A DNA stretch of 64,000 bases from an uncultured Paracoccaceae bacterium (GTDB lineage Bacteria > Pseudomonadota > Alphaproteobacteria > Rhodobacterales > Rhodobacteraceae), in assembly GCA_947498985.1 (NCBI GenBank), contig CANMMF010000004.1:248001-312000 (forward strand). The letters are read 5' to 3'. This document shows positions 18,105 to 27,162 of this stretch, piece by piece (position 1 is the stretch's first letter; each line of letters starts with the position of its first letter). Both the position numbers and the translations under genes were made by a program. The notes under the pieces were generated by a model. It saw nothing but the letters and a program-made list of their open reading frames with translations. It was not told where the DNA came from and ran no database searches.

Positions 18105-18243
18105 GCCGACCCCTTTGCGTTTGCCTTGAACCCTTGCCTACATCCGCCCGCACCAAGGCGCAACAAAGCGGCGCGGCAGGCTGGAATTGCCGATCCGCTT
18201 CAGGTATCCGGTCTGCCCGCAAACCGCTGCCGGACATTTGCGC

Positions 18244-19410
18244 ATGCCGCTCTGGAACACGTCGCAGACCTATGGATGGCTGAGCCGCGCGCTGCACTGG
18301 CTCATGGCGGCGGGTCTTGTGGCGGGCGGGGCGCTGGGTCTGGCCGCCGCGCGGGCACCGGTCGACACGCCCGACGCGGTCACGCGGGCGATGCGGCTGT
18401 TCTTGCTGCACAAGACCCTGGGCCTTGTGCTTCTGGCGCTGGCGCTTGTGCGGCTGGCGCTCCTTCTCTGGCAGCGCCGTCCCGCGCCGCTGGAGCGGCG
18501 TCCCTCCCGGCGGCTTCTGGCCGAAAGCGTGCAGATGCTGCTTTATCTGGTGATGCTGGCACTGCCGCTCACCGGGCTGACGATCCATCTCAGCGCCCCT
18601 GCGCTGGCGCCGCTGCCGGTGCCGCTGGACGCGATGCTGCCCGATCTCTCGGGCCATGAGACGCTCCGCACCCGCGCGACGCGGGCGCATACTCTGCTGG
18701 CCATTGCTCTCTCGATTGCCGTTGCGCTGCATCTTGCGGGCGCCTGGCAGGGCCGGACCTCCGGCGCAGTGGCGCGCATGCTCTCAGCGCGGCGCATCAC
18801 CGGCACGGGGCAGCGTCCGGTGCGCACGGCGCTGGGACTTGCCGGGCTGGCACTCTGCGCGGCGCTCTGGGCCAGCTTCCTGCCCGTCCCGCCCGACGAA
18901 AAGAGACAAGTGGCGCAGGGCGGCAGCTGGCAGGTCACTGACGGCACGCTGCAGCTGACCATCCGGCGCTTCGGCACGGAGGTCACCGGGGTGTTCGAGA
19001 CCTGGCAGGCGGAGATCACCTTTGAAAACAGGCCGGAACCGGTGCCCCTGGGCCATGTGCGGGTTGACGTGGATATCGGGTCGCTGCAGCTGGGGCCGGT
19101 CACGGCGCAGGCCATGGGCCCGGATTTCTTCGACCGCGAGCGGTTCCCCGACGCGGTTTTCGACGCCACGATCCTGCGTGCGGCGGATGGCTATGTGGCG
19201 GACGGGCGCTTGCAGCTGCGCGGGCAGACCCGTCCCGTCACCCTGCCCTTCGCGCTGAGCCTCAAGCAATCCGGCGCCGAGATGCTGGGCCGTCTGGAAC
19301 TCGACCGCCGCGATTTCGGCATCGGCGCGACGCTGGACGATCCCGGCCAGCTCGGCTTCGAGGTGCAGATCGACGTGGCGTTGCGCGCCATCCCGGTTCA
19401 GCCGAACTGA
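18244..19410 (+). CDS. cytochrome b561 / YceI-domain fusion protein
   Basis: The 388-residue protein joins two modules. Residues about 1-180 form a four-helix cytochrome b561-like domain, with candidate heme histidines in 'SRALHWLMAAG', 'FLLHKTLGLVLL', 'ATRAHTLLAIAL' and 'VALHLAGAW'. After a fifth membrane segment (about 200-217) comes a periplasmic YceI-like lipocalin (about 225-385, with 'GSWQVTDGTLQLTIRRFGTEVTG' and 'LQLRGQTRPVTLPFAL'), a fold that binds polyisoprenoid quinones. I infer a quinone-linked membrane redox function. The ATG at 18244 places the first helix correctly. Its 3' end overlaps the convergent gene by 13 bases. Confidence 0.85.
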   Translation: MPLWNTSQTYGWLSRALHWLMAAGLVAGGALGLAAARAPVDTPDAVTRAMRLFLLHKTLGLVLLALALVRLALLLWQRRPAPLERRPSRRLLAESVQMLLYLVMLALPLTGLTIHLSAPALAPLPVPLDAMLPDLSGHETLRTRATRAHTLLAIALSIAVALHLAGAWQGRTSGAVARMLSARRITGTGQRPVRTALGLAGLALCAALWASFLPVPPDEKRQVAQGGSWQVTDGTLQLTIRRFGTEVTGVFETWQAEITFENRPEPVPLGHVRVDVDIGSLQLGPVTAQAMGPDFFDRERFPDAVFDATILRAADGYVADGRLQLRGQTRPVTLPFALSLKQSGAEMLGRLELDRRDFGIGATLDDPGQLGFEVQIDVALRAIPVQPN

Positions 19411-19661
19411 CGCGTGCGTCCACCCCCCGATTTGGCGCAGACAAGACAGCACATTCCGCCGATCAGCATAAAGAGCGACAGACCCATCTTGATCAGCGAC
19501 ATTTCCGGAAAGACCCCGTCGCCGGGAATGAGCCAGAGCCCGAAGGCCGAACACACGAAGGCCGATCCGATCACCGCCAGCATCAGTCTGGCGATCATGT
19601 TGGGCACCGAGTTGGCCGTGCCGGCACTGCCTTGTGCCACATCACCTGCCGAAGCTGTCAT
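19398..19661 (-). CDS. small two-helix membrane protein, unknown
   Basis: The 87-residue product has a polar N-terminus and two hydrophobic segments ('MIARLMLAVIGSAFVCSAFGLWLI' region at about 22-46 and 'LIKMGLSLFMLIGGMCCLVC' at about 55-74). It then has a basic tail. I do not recognise a family. GGAGA lies 7 bases before the ATG at 19661; a longer frame to 19892 would run into the region upstream of rpsF. The gene is convergent with and slightly overlaps the b561-YceI gene, and divergent from rpsF. Confidence 0.65.
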   Translation of the reverse strand: MTASAGDVAQGSAGTANSVPNMIARLMLAVIGSAFVCSAFGLWLIPGDGVFPEMSLIKMGLSLFMLIGGMCCLVCAKSGGGRTRQFG

Positions 19662-19933
19662 CTGCGCGTCTCCTCTCTGGGCTCTTGTGCTGACAATCGG
19701 CGGCGATCTGGACGCAAATATGGCGCCTTCTGGGTAATGATCCGGAGACTGCGCGGCTTTGGGCGGATTCCTGCGCAGCCGCCCGACCCGCGCTGCCCCT
19801 TGCAACAGCCGCCAAAGACTGTATGAAGCGCGCACCTTTCGCGGATGACACCTCACCGCGCAGTCTCTCGTGGGCCGGAGCGGAAGGGACAACCGGTCCT
19901 ATGAAATGCGCCTTGAAAACAAATGGAGTTCAC

Positions 19934-20290
19934 ATGCCGCTTTACGAGCATGTCTTTATTGCGCGTCAGGACCTGTCCAACACGCAAGCCGAAGGCCTCA
20001 TCGAACATTTTGGCACCGTACTGTCCGACAATGGCGGCAAACTCGTGGAGCACGAGTATTGGGGCGTCAAGACGATGGCCTACAAGATCAACAAGAACCG
20101 CAAGGGCCACTACGCGTTTCTGAAAACCGACGCGCCCTCCGATGCCGTGCAGGAGATGGAGCGTCTGATGCGCCTGCATGACGACGTCATGCGCGTGATG
20201 ACCATCAAGGTCGACGCGCACGAGGATGGCCCCTCGGTCCAGATGCAGAAACGTGACGAACGCGACGGCCGTCGCGAACGCCGCAACTGA
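19934..20290 (+). CDS. rpsF: 30S ribosomal protein S6
   Basis: Binds the central domain of 16S rRNA together with S18 in the 30S platform. The 118-residue protein starts 'MPLYEHVFIARQDLS' and has 'VEHEYWGVKTMAYKINKNRKGHYAF', typical of S6. Its tail is basic and Asp/Arg-rich. GGAG lies a few bases before the ATG at 19934. It is first in the rpsF-rpsR-rplI operon. Confidence 0.96.
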   Translation: MPLYEHVFIARQDLSNTQAEGLIEHFGTVLSDNGGKLVEHEYWGVKTMAYKINKNRKGHYAFLKTDAPSDAVQEMERLMRLHDDVMRVMTIKVDAHEDGPSVQMQKRDERDGRRERRN

Positions 20291-20315
20291 TCGCTTTAAG
20301 AAGAGGAGATAACCC

Positions 20316-20543
20316 ATGGCTGCAAAACCGTTTTTCCGCCGCCGCAAGGTCTGCCCCTTCTCGGGCGACAATGCACCCAAGATCGACTACAAGGACACCA
20401 AGCTGCTGCAGCGCTACATTTCCGAGCGTGGCAAGATCGTGCCGTCCCGCATCACCGCCGTTTCGGCGAAAAAGCAGCGTGAACTGGCCCGCGCCATCAA
20501 GCGCGCGCGTTTTCTCGCCCTGCTGCCCTACGCCGTGAAATAA
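20316..20543 (+). CDS. rpsR: 30S ribosomal protein S18
   Basis: The 75-residue protein pairs with S6 on the 30S platform. It has the family sequence '[20 protein letters not shown]' near the N-terminus and '[34 protein letters not shown]'-type C-terminal half. An AAGAGGAGAT ribosome binding site precedes the ATG. It lies 25 bases after rpsF and 10 before rplI. Confidence 0.97.
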
Positions 20544-20553
20544 GGAGAGACCG

Positions 20554-21186
20554 ATGCAAGTCATTCTTCTGGAACGCGTGGCCAAGCTGGGCCAGATGGG
20601 CGACGTCGTCGACGTCAAGCCCGGCTATGCGCGCAACTACCTTCTGCTTCAGGGCAAGGCCCTGACCGCAAGCAAGGAAAACATCGCCAGCTTCGAAGGC
20701 CAGAAAGCGCAGCTTGAAGCGCGCAATCTGGAGACCAAGAAAGAAGCCGAGCAGCTGGGCGACAAGCTCGACGGGCAGCAGTTCGTCGTGATTCGCCAGG
20801 CATCGGATGGCGGCAACCTCTATGGCTCCGTCACCACCCGTGACGCGGCGATTGTCGCGACCGAGGAAGGCTTCTCGATCGACCGCAAGCAGGTGATCAT
20901 CCGCTCGCCGATCAAGGAGCTGGGCCTGCACGAGGTCGAGGTGCACCTGCACCCCGAGGTCATGGTCACGATGACCCTGAACGTCGCGCGTTCGCCCGAA
21001 GAGGCCGAGCTGCAGGCGTCCGGCAAGTCGATCCAGGAACTGGCCGCCGAAGAAGAGGCGCAGGCCGAGTTCGAGATCTCCGAGCTGTTCGACGATATCG
21101 GCGCCGCTGCCGACGAGGACGAGGCGATTGCCGAGGTTGTCGAAGAGCAGGCCACCGAGGACAGCAGCGACGAAGACGAGCGCTGA
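20554..21186 (+). CDS. rplI: 50S ribosomal protein L9
   Basis: L9 binds 23S rRNA near the L1 stalk and affects frame maintenance. The 210-residue protein has the N-terminal rRNA-binding domain ('[31 protein letters not shown]'), the central connecting helix (about 45-75) and the C-terminal domain to about 150. It then has an acidic extension of about 60 residues ('[23 protein letters not shown]' region). E. coli L9 is about 149 residues; such acidic tails occur in related alphaproteobacteria. A strong terminator follows. Confidence 0.96.
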   Translation: MQVILLERVAKLGQMGDVVDVKPGYARNYLLLQGKALTASKENIASFEGQKAQLEARNLETKKEAEQLGDKLDGQQFVVIRQASDGGNLYGSVTTRDAAIVATEEGFSIDRKQVIIRSPIKELGLHEVEVHLHPEVMVTMTLNVARSPEEAELQASGKSIQELAAEEEAQAEFEISELFDDIGAAADEDEAIAEVVEEQATEDSSDEDER

Positions 21187-21213
21187 TCGCCGCATCGCCG
21201 GACCAATCGCAAG

Positions 21214-21247
21214 ACCGCGCGGGGCAAAGCTCCGCGCGGTTTTTTTC
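21214..21247 (+). terminator. rho-independent terminator after rplI
   Basis: The arms ACCGCGCGG and CCGCGCGGT are perfectly complementary, enclose GGCAAAGCT and are followed by seven T residues. It lies 27 bases after the rplI stop and ends the ribosomal protein operon. Confidence 0.9.
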
Positions 21248-21404
21248 CGCGCTTCGATATGGCCTGGGCAGGAGCCGTCTGCATGGGTTTGTCTGCCGGG
21301 CTGCGCCGCCACCGCGGGCCGGCTGACGGGGCCATTTCCGCGCCTTTCCGGCACGCGTCGAATCGATGCGACACGCCGCGTTTATCACATACGGGTTTTG
21401 ACGG

Positions 21405-21630
21405 CGCACATCCGGATTGCACGAAACAATATTTCGAGAATTCCCCTATTGATTGCACCTAATTCACAAAAATAATCCCAAAGATGCATTCAAATTTACA
21501 CATCAAACAAATATCCGGGGATCGTCGCGAGATGCTTGATGCAAAAGAGCAAAACTGGCATGCCTTAGCGTCAGCAATAGGCGAAAACTGACACGCATTC
21601 GTATCAAGTAGTTAACGGTTTGGAAGACAC
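21405..21630 (+). promoter_or_regulatory. AT-rich leader upstream of the XRE regulator
   Basis: The rplI-XRE interval is 444 bases. After the terminator, 21248-21404 has normal composition and no recognisable gene. From about 21405 to 21630 the composition becomes markedly AT-rich for this window. The stretch contains the imperfect palindrome CGAAACAATATTTCG (21422-21436), a plausible operator for the adjacent regulator. I could not settle on a convincing -35/-10 pair. Promoter and operator assignments are inference. Confidence 0.4.
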
Positions 21631-21993
21631 ATGACCCCAGTAGACAGTCTCGTCGGAGACCGCATCAAGACACGCCGACTAGAGCTGGGAATGACGCAAA
21701 CCGAGCTCGCAAACCACGTGTCGGTCCGGTTTCAGCAGGTTCAGAAATACGAGAACGGTCAGAACCGGGTGGCCGCGTCGCGGCTCTGGCAGATCGCCGA
21801 AGCTTTGAACGTGCCGGTCAGCTACTTCTTCACCGATCTCACGCCGGAGCAGATCCCCAACGAGGAAACCGCGCGCGAGCAACGGCGCCGCCGGGAGCTT
21901 GTGGATCTCTTTGCCGGGCTTTCCAAGCAGCAGCAATCGGCGGTGATGTCATTCCTGCGCTCCGTCGCGCAGGAGCAACCGGCCAAAGGCTGA
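21631..21993 (+). CDS. XRE-family helix-turn-helix transcriptional regulator
   Basis: The 120-residue protein has an XRE DNA-binding domain at about 8-65 ('GDRIKTRRLELGMTQTELANHVSVRFQQVQKYENGQNRVAASRL' region) followed by 'LNVPVSYFFTDL', then a charged C-terminal helix. The core resembles the PraR/PhrR group of alphaproteobacterial regulators linked to stress and surface behaviour, but the target genes are unknown here. The long AT-rich leader suggests autoregulation. It stands alone between two terminators. Confidence 0.85.
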   Translation: MTPVDSLVGDRIKTRRLELGMTQTELANHVSVRFQQVQKYENGQNRVAASRLWQIAEALNVPVSYFFTDLTPEQIPNEETAREQRRRRELVDLFAGLSKQQQSAVMSFLRSVAQEQPAKG

Positions 21994-22012
21994 GCCCACC
22001 GCCCCGGGGATG

Positions 22013-22041
22013 AAAAAGGCCGCCCCGGAAGGCGGCCTTTT
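22013..22041. terminator. bidirectional terminator between XRE gene and tig
   Basis: The arms AAAGGCCGCC and GGCGGCCTTT flank CCGGAA, with five A residues on the left and four T residues on the right, so the hairpin can terminate transcription from either side. It lies between the convergent XRE regulator and trigger factor genes. Confidence 0.85.
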
Positions 22042-22065
22042 CAATTCAGCACCACGCCGCAGGGC

Positions 22066-23397
22066 TCACTCTTCGTCGAGATCCTCGACCGCCTTCTGAA
22101 GCTCCTCCTTGGAGACCTCCTTCTCGGTCACCTTCGCCTGTCCGGCGATGTGGTCGATGACCTTGTCTTCGAAGATCGGCGCGCGCATCTGCTGTTGCAT
22201 CTGCGGGTTTTCGCGAACGAAATCAAAGAACTGGCGTTCCTGACCGGGGTACTGACGGGCCTGCGCCATGATCGCCTGGGTCATCTCCGCATCGGTCACC
22301 TCGACCTCCGCCTTCTGGCCCAGCTCGGCCAGCAACAGCCCCAGACGCACGCGGCGTTCGGCAAGCTTGGTGTGCTCCTCGTCGGGCTCGATCTCGGGGT
22401 GATCATGGCCTTCGACATCGGGGTTTTCCTCGTGCCAGAGCTGGTGCGCGATCTGCTTGGCTTCGGCATCGACCAGCGTCGGCGGCAGATCGAAGCTGAC
22501 CAGATCATCCAGCTTGTCGAGAATGCCGCGCTTCATCACCGCGCGGGCCGCGCCGGCATATTCCGCCTCGAGCCGCTCGCGGATCTGGCCCTTGAGACCG
22601 TCGAGATCCTCGGCACCGAATTTCTTGGCCATTTCGTCGTCGATCTCGGCCGCGACAGGTTCCTTGACCTCTTTCACGGTCACGTCGAAGACCGCGGCCT
22701 TGCCGGCCAGATTCTCGGCGCCGTATTCCTCGGGGAAGGTCACCTCGACCGCCTTTTCCTCATCGACTTTCACGCCGACAAGCTGCTCTTCGAAGCCCGG
22801 GATGAAGGAGTTGGAGCCGAGCACCAGCGGGTAGTCGTCTGCCGCGCCGCCCTCGAACGCCTCACCATCGACCTTGCCGACGAAATCGATCACAACCTGA
22901 TCGCCGTCCTTGGCCTTGGAGCCTTTCTTGCGCGCCTTGAAGTCCTGCGCGGTCTCGGCGAGCGAGGCCAGCGCCTCGTCGACGGAGGCATCGTCGGCCT
23001 TGGCCACCAGCTTTTCCACCTCGATGGATGCCAGATCGACCTCCGGAACGTCGGGCAGCGCCTCGTAGGTCATCTCGACCTGCACGTCGTCGCCTTCTTT
23101 CCAGTCCTCGTTGGTCATCTTGACCTGCGGCTGCAGTGCCGGACGGTCACCGCTGTCCTCGAAATGCTTGGACATCGCGCCGTCGATGGCTTCCTGCATC
23201 GACTCGCCCAGAATCCGCTGGCCAAACTGCTTTTTCAGCAGCGGCATCGGCACCTTGCCCTTGCGAAAGCCCTTCATCTCGACCTCGGGCTGCGCTTCGG
23301 CCAGTTTCTCGTTGACCTTGGCGTCCAGCTCATCGGCGGTGACGGTGATCGCGTAGCCGCGCTTCAGACCTTCGTTCAGCGTCTCGGTGACCTGCAT
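22066..23397 (-). CDS. tig: trigger factor
   Basis: Ribosome-bound chaperone and peptidyl-prolyl isomerase acting on nascent chains. The 443-residue protein has the ribosome-binding tail with the signature '[18 protein letters not shown]' (about 42-59). The FKBP-type PPIase domain follows (about 150-245, '[21 protein letters not shown]'), then the long helical C-terminal cradle. The start at 23397 follows AGGAA and gives the usual '[10 protein letters not shown]'; an upstream ATG at 23409 would add four residues. It is divergent from the sensor kinase gene. Confidence 0.95.
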   Translation of the reverse strand: MQVTETLNEGLKRGYAITVTADELDAKVNEKLAEAQPEVEMKGFRKGKVPMPLLKKQFGQRILGESMQEAIDGAMSKHFEDSGDRPALQPQVKMTNEDWKEGDDVQVEMTYEALPDVPEVDLASIEVEKLVAKADDASVDEALASLAETAQDFKARKKGSKAKDGDQVVIDFVGKVDGEAFEGGAADDYPLVLGSNSFIPGFEEQLVGVKVDEEKAVEVTFPEEYGAENLAGKAAVFDVTVKEVKEPVAAEIDDEMAKKFGAEDLDGLKGQIRERLEAEYAGAARAVMKRGILDKLDDLVSFDLPPTLVDAEAKQIAHQLWHEENPDVEGHDHPEIEPDEEHTKLAERRVRLGLLLAELGQKAEVEVTDAEMTQAIMAQARQYPGQERQFFDFVRENPQMQQQMRAPIFEDKVIDHIAGQAKVTEKEVSKEELQKAVEDLDEE

Positions 23398-23596
23398 GTG
23401 GTTCCTCATCTCTCGCGGCGTCGGGCCGCGTCATCACGGGTTCAGATTTGCGGTCTTCTATGCAAGCAGCGCCTTGCGTGCAAGGCGGTTCTGACGCACC
23501 GGACGCGTTTCGATACCGCACCGCGGGATCACACGGAAATTGCACTGCCCGGGGCCCGGCGCTAGCGTGGGCCATGACCTGCAAGAGCCTTGCCAG

Positions 23597-25564
23597 ATGA
23601 GTTCGGTCCGCCTGCGCCTTTTGATCCTGGCGCTGTTGCCGCTGATCGTTCTGATGCCCTTTCTGCTGCTCCTGGGCATGACCCGCTGGACGGCGGATTA
23701 CGACGCGCTGCTCATCGCCAATGTAGAGAGCGATCTGCGCATCGCCGAACAATATCTGGCGCAGATCGTCGAGAGCACCGGCAGCGATCTGGAGCGGCTG
23801 GCCGAAAGCACCGATTTCGCGGCGGCGCTGTCGCGCGGCGATGCGGCGCGCGCGGGGTTCTTCGAAAGCAGGCGGGCGGCCCTCGGGCTCGATTTCCTCT
23901 ACTACCTGCCGCAAGCCGACACTGCCGCGCAGGCGCGCTGGCCGGTGATCGATGCGGCCTCTGGCGGGCGCGCGGCCACGGCACTCGATATCTTCAGCGG
24001 CGCGGAGCTCGAGGCGCTTTCCCCCACCCTCGCGCAACGCGCGCGCATCGAGCTGATCGAGACCGAGGCCGCGGTGCCCACCGACCGCACCACAGAGGAT
24101 CGCGGCATGGTCGTGCATGGCGCAAGCCCGGTCTCCGCACCGGGGCATCGCGGCGTGCTTGTGGGGGGCATCCTGCTCAACCGCAACCTGCAGTTCATCG
24201 ACACGATCAACGCGCTGGTCTATCTCAACGCGGTCACCGGCGGCGAGCGGCAGGGCACGGCAACGCTGTTTCTGGACGATGTGCGGGTCTCCACCAATGT
24301 GCGGCTCTTCGAGGATGTGCGCGCGCTTGGCACGCGGGTCTCGGCGGTGGTGCGCGGCGCGGTTCTGGGCGATGGCGAGACCTGGCTTGCGCGCGCCTTT
24401 GTGGTCAATGACTGGTATATCTCGGGCTATCTGCCGATCCGCGACAGTTTCGGCGACCGGATCGGCATGCTTTACGTGGGGTTTCTGGAGGCGCCGTTCA
24501 CCGCGCAGAAACGCGCGGCCTATTTCTGGATGTTTGCGGCTTTTGCCGCGGTGCTGCTGATCTCCGCCCCGCTGTTCCTGCGGCTCGCCAAGAGCATCTT
24601 TGCGCCGCTGGAACGGATGACCCAGACCATGCGGCGGGTCGAATCCGGCAACCTCTCGGCGCGCATCGGCGATATCGGCGCGCGTGACGAAATCGGCACC
24701 GTGGCCGCCCATCTCGACAGTCTGCTCAATCAGGTGCAGGACCGCGACCAGCGCCTGCGCGCCTATGCCGAGGATCTCAACGCCCGTGTCGAGGCGCGCA
24801 CCGCCGAGCTGCGGGAGGCCAATGCCAAGCTCGAGACAACCTACCGGCAACTGGTGATGAGCGAAAAGCTCGCCTCCATCGGCGAGATCACCGCCGGTGT
24901 GGCGCATGAGATCAACAACCCGGTGGCGGTGATCCAGGGCAATGTCGACGTGATCCGCGACGTGCTGGGCGGCAAGACGCTGCCGGTGGAGACCGAGCTT
25001 GCGCTGATCGACCAGCAGGTCACCCGCATCGACGCCATCGTCGGCAAGCTGCTGCAATTTGCCCGCCCCGGAGAGTTCTCGGGTTTTGAGGAAACCATCG
25101 CTCTGCCGCCGGTTCTGACCGATTGTCTGGTGCTGGTCGATCACGTGCTGAGCCGCAAGGCGATCCGGGTGGAGACGCATTTCGGCGACGCCCCGCGCGT
25201 GCGCATCGACCCCGGAGAGATCCAGCAGGTGGTGATCAACCTGATTGTGAACGCGACTCAGGCGATGGGCGAAAAGGGCGTTCTGACGCTGGTCACCGGC
25301 ACCGAATCTCGCGACGGGCAGCGTGGTGCCGTGCTCTGCGTGCGCGACACCGGGCCCGGGGTGCCGGACGAAAAGCTCTCCACCGTCTTCGATCCGTTCT
25401 TCACCACCAAGCTCGGCCAGGGCACCGGGCTGGGACTCTCGATCAGCCAGGAGCTGGTGCAGCGCGCGGGCGGTCTGATCACGGTGGAAAACCACGCAAG
25501 CGGCGGCGCGGAGTTCTGCGTCTGGCTGCCGGAGGCGGATGCGGAAGAGCTGGCGGCGGAGTGA
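23597..25564 (+). CDS. sensor histidine kinase with periplasmic cache-like domain
   Basis: The 655-residue protein has a membrane segment at about 7-27, a ~280-residue periplasmic sensing region resembling double-cache domains, and a second membrane segment at about 307-331. A HAMP linker follows ('SIFAPLERMTQTMRRVESGNLSARI'), then a coiled coil, the H-box 'GVAHEINNPVAVI' (His about 437) and the ATPase N, G1 and G2 boxes ('NLIVNATQAMG', 'DTGPGVPDE', 'GTGLGLSI'). The layout resembles DctB-like kinases. It is convergent with a response regulator that closes the formate dehydrogenase operon. I infer they form a pair sensing formate or a related signal; the ligand is not visible in the sequence. 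Confidence 0.85.
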   Translation: MSSVRLRLLILALLPLIVLMPFLLLLGMTRWTADYDALLIANVESDLRIAEQYLAQIVESTGSDLERLAESTDFAAALSRGDAARAGFFESRRAALGLDFLYYLPQADTAAQARWPVIDAASGGRAATALDIFSGAELEALSPTLAQRARIELIETEAAVPTDRTTEDRGMVVHGASPVSAPGHRGVLVGGILLNRNLQFIDTINALVYLNAVTGGERQGTATLFLDDVRVSTNVRLFEDVRALGTRVSAVVRGAVLGDGETWLARAFVVNDWYISGYLPIRDSFGDRIGMLYVGFLEAPFTAQKRAAYFWMFAAFAAVLLISAPLFLRLAKSIFAPLERMTQTMRRVESGNLSARIGDIGARDEIGTVAAHLDSLLNQVQDRDQRLRAYAEDLNARVEARTAELREANAKLETTYRQLVMSEKLASIGEITAGVAHEINNPVAVIQGNVDVIRDVLGGKTLPVETELALIDQQVTRIDAIVGKLLQFARPGEFSGFEETIALPPVLTDCLVLVDHVLSRKAIRVETHFGDAPRVRIDPGEIQQVVINLIVNATQAMGEKGVLTLVTGTESRDGQRGAVLCVRDTGPGVPDEKLSTVFDPFFTTKLGQGTGLGLSISQELVQRAGGLITVENHASGGAEFCVWLPEADAEELAAE

Positions 25565-25688
25565 CCGGGGGGGTCGACGCAGCCTCTCCGGGCATTGTCC
25601 GTCAGCACCCGTGACAACAGGCGCGCCCTGCTCCATTGCATTCGCTGGTTTCAAAAGGCGTTAGCCGCCGGGGCGTTCCGAATACGCC

Positions 25689-27026
25689 TCAGACCTCCCA
25701 CCCCGCCATCTTGCGGTCGATGGTCTTGCGCGAGACACCCAGACGCCGCGCGGCCTCGGCCCGGTTGCCGCCGCAGCGGTCGAGCACATGCAGGATGTGG
25801 CGCTGGGTCACGAGGTCGAGATCCTCCATCGCGCGGGCACCGGTGACCTCACCCGCGCCTGCGAACTCCGGCGGAAAGGCCCCCAGGATCAGCGACCGCT
25901 CGATCAGATTGCGCAGCTCGCGCACATTGCCGGGCCAGTCGTAGCGCCTGAGCTTCAGCAGCGTTTCCTCGTCAAGCTCCAGCGGCGGCACGCCGAGAAC
26001 GGTTGCCAGATCGCTCATGAACTTGGCGGCAAGCTCCACGATGTCATCGGCCCGGTCGCGCAGGAGCGGCATGGCCACGTTCACCACGTTGATCCGGTGG
26101 TAGAGATCGGCGCGGAACCGCCCCTCTGCCACCGCCGCTTCCAGATCGGCATTGGTGGCAAAGACCATGCGCAGGTTGAGCGGGATGTCGCGTTCGCAGC
26201 CCACCGGCCGGATGCGCTGATCCTCGAGCACGCGCAGCAGCGCCGCCTGCAGCATCTCGGGCATCTGCGCCACTTCATCCAGTAACAGCGTACCGCCATC
26301 GGCCAGCAGGAACAGCCCCGGCTTGCGGTGCTCGCCATCCTCGATCAGCCCAAAAAGCTCATGCGCGATGCGGTCGGGCGCGATGGCCGCGCAGTTCACC
26401 GCGACAAACGGCTTTTCGGCGCGGTCCGACATCTGGTGCAGCGTGCGGGCGGCGATCTCCTTGCCGGTGCCGCTGGCCCCGGTGAAGAGCACCGGCGTCG
26501 GCAGCGGCGCCAGACGCCGCAGCAGGTCGCGCACCCGCGACAGCGCCGCGGAATGGCCCAGAAGCTTGCCGCGCGAGCCATCGGCGGACAATTCATGGCG
26601 CAAAAGCGTGTTGTCGCGGCGCAGCAGCTTGCGGTCGAGCGTGCGCGACAGCGCGCCGAGGATCTGGTTGGCGCGAAACGGCTTGAGGACAAAATCGCTG
26701 ACCCCGGCGCGCAAGGCGGCAATCGCGGTTTCGAGATCGGCATAGGCGGTGATCATGATCGTGTCGGCAAAAAGCCCGCGGCGGCGCTGCTCGCGCACCC
26801 AGTCGAGCCCGGTCTTGCCGGGCATGATGTTGTCGAGGATCACGATGTCGAAATGCGCCTCGTCGAGCCGCGCCGACGCCTCTTCGGGCGAGGCCGCCGC
26901 CGCCACCGAGCGCACCCGGCTTTCGAGGATCTTGACCAGGAAGTTGCGCATGCCAGGCTCGTCATCGATCACCAGGATCGACGCCGCCCCCAGATCGTGG
27001 CCGTAATCGTCGCCGCCGTCCTTCAT
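25689..27026 (-). CDS. NtrC/DctD-type response regulator lacking the GAFTGA motif
   Basis: The 445-residue protein has a receiver domain (about 15-130, acidic pocket 'VIDDEP', phospho-acceptor Asp65 in 'VILDNIMPG'). An AAA+ domain follows with Walker A 'GASGTGKE' (183-190) and Walker B 'GTLLLDEV', then a Fis-type helix-turn-helix at the end ('NRAEAARRLGVSRKTIDRKM'). Between 'ELFG' (223-226) and the Walker B region the usual GAFTGA loop that touches sigma-54 is absent; the sequence is 'LIEDGEHRKPG'. It is therefore unlikely to be a sigma-54 activator and may act with the housekeeping polymerase, as known for Rhodobacter capsulatus NtrC. It starts 3 bases after the upstream small gene, at the end of the formate dehydrogenase operon. 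Confidence 0.87.
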   Translation of the reverse strand: MKDGGDDYGHDLGAASILVIDDEPGMRNFLVKILESRVRSVAAAASPEEASARLDEAHFDIVILDNIMPGKTGLDWVREQRRRGLFADTIMITAYADLETAIAALRAGVSDFVLKPFRANQILGALSRTLDRKLLRRDNTLLRHELSADGSRGKLLGHSAALSRVRDLLRRLAPLPTPVLFTGASGTGKEIAARTLHQMSDRAEKPFVAVNCAAIAPDRIAHELFGLIEDGEHRKPGLFLLADGGTLLLDEVAQMPEMLQAALLRVLEDQRIRPVGCERDIPLNLRMVFATNADLEAAVAEGRFRADLYHRINVVNVAMPLLRDRADDIVELAAKFMSDLATVLGVPPLELDEETLLKLRRYDWPGNVRELRNLIERSLILGAFPPEFAGAGEVTGARAMEDLDLVTQRHILHVLDRCGGNRAEAARRLGVSRKTIDRKMAGWEV

Positions 27027-27029
27027 CGC

Positions 27030-27155
27030 TCAGTCCAGCCGGACATTGTCGCCGGAAAAGACGTCCTGCGAGGAAAAGCCCATCTCGTTCAGCACGAAAT
27101 ACGCCCCGACGCTGATCACTATCGTGACGGCAAACCCGGTCATCATCGCTTTCAT
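27030..27155 (-). CDS. 41-residue single-helix membrane peptide in the formate dehydrogenase operon
   Basis: A 41-codon frame starts at the ATG at 27155, preceded by AAGTGAGA, and ends 3 bases before the response regulator ATG. The peptide begins 'MKAMMTGFAVTIVISVGAYF', a single hydrophobic helix, followed by a polar tail 'SSQDVFSGDNVRLD'. Tight packing between the WD40/cytochrome c gene (8 bases) and the regulator gene supports it as a real gene. I do not recognise a family. It may be a small subunit or stabiliser of the membrane part of the complex, by inference. Confidence 0.7.
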   Translation of the reverse strand: MKAMMTGFAVTIVISVGAYFVLNEMGFSSQDVFSGDNVRLD

Positions 27156-27162
27156 CTTGGTC

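Noticed and set aside
23330-25654. 774-codon minus-strand frame opposite the sensor kinase
   Set aside because: The plus strand holds intact kinase H, N and G boxes and membrane segments; the opposite frame is Arg/His/Gln-rich without domains.
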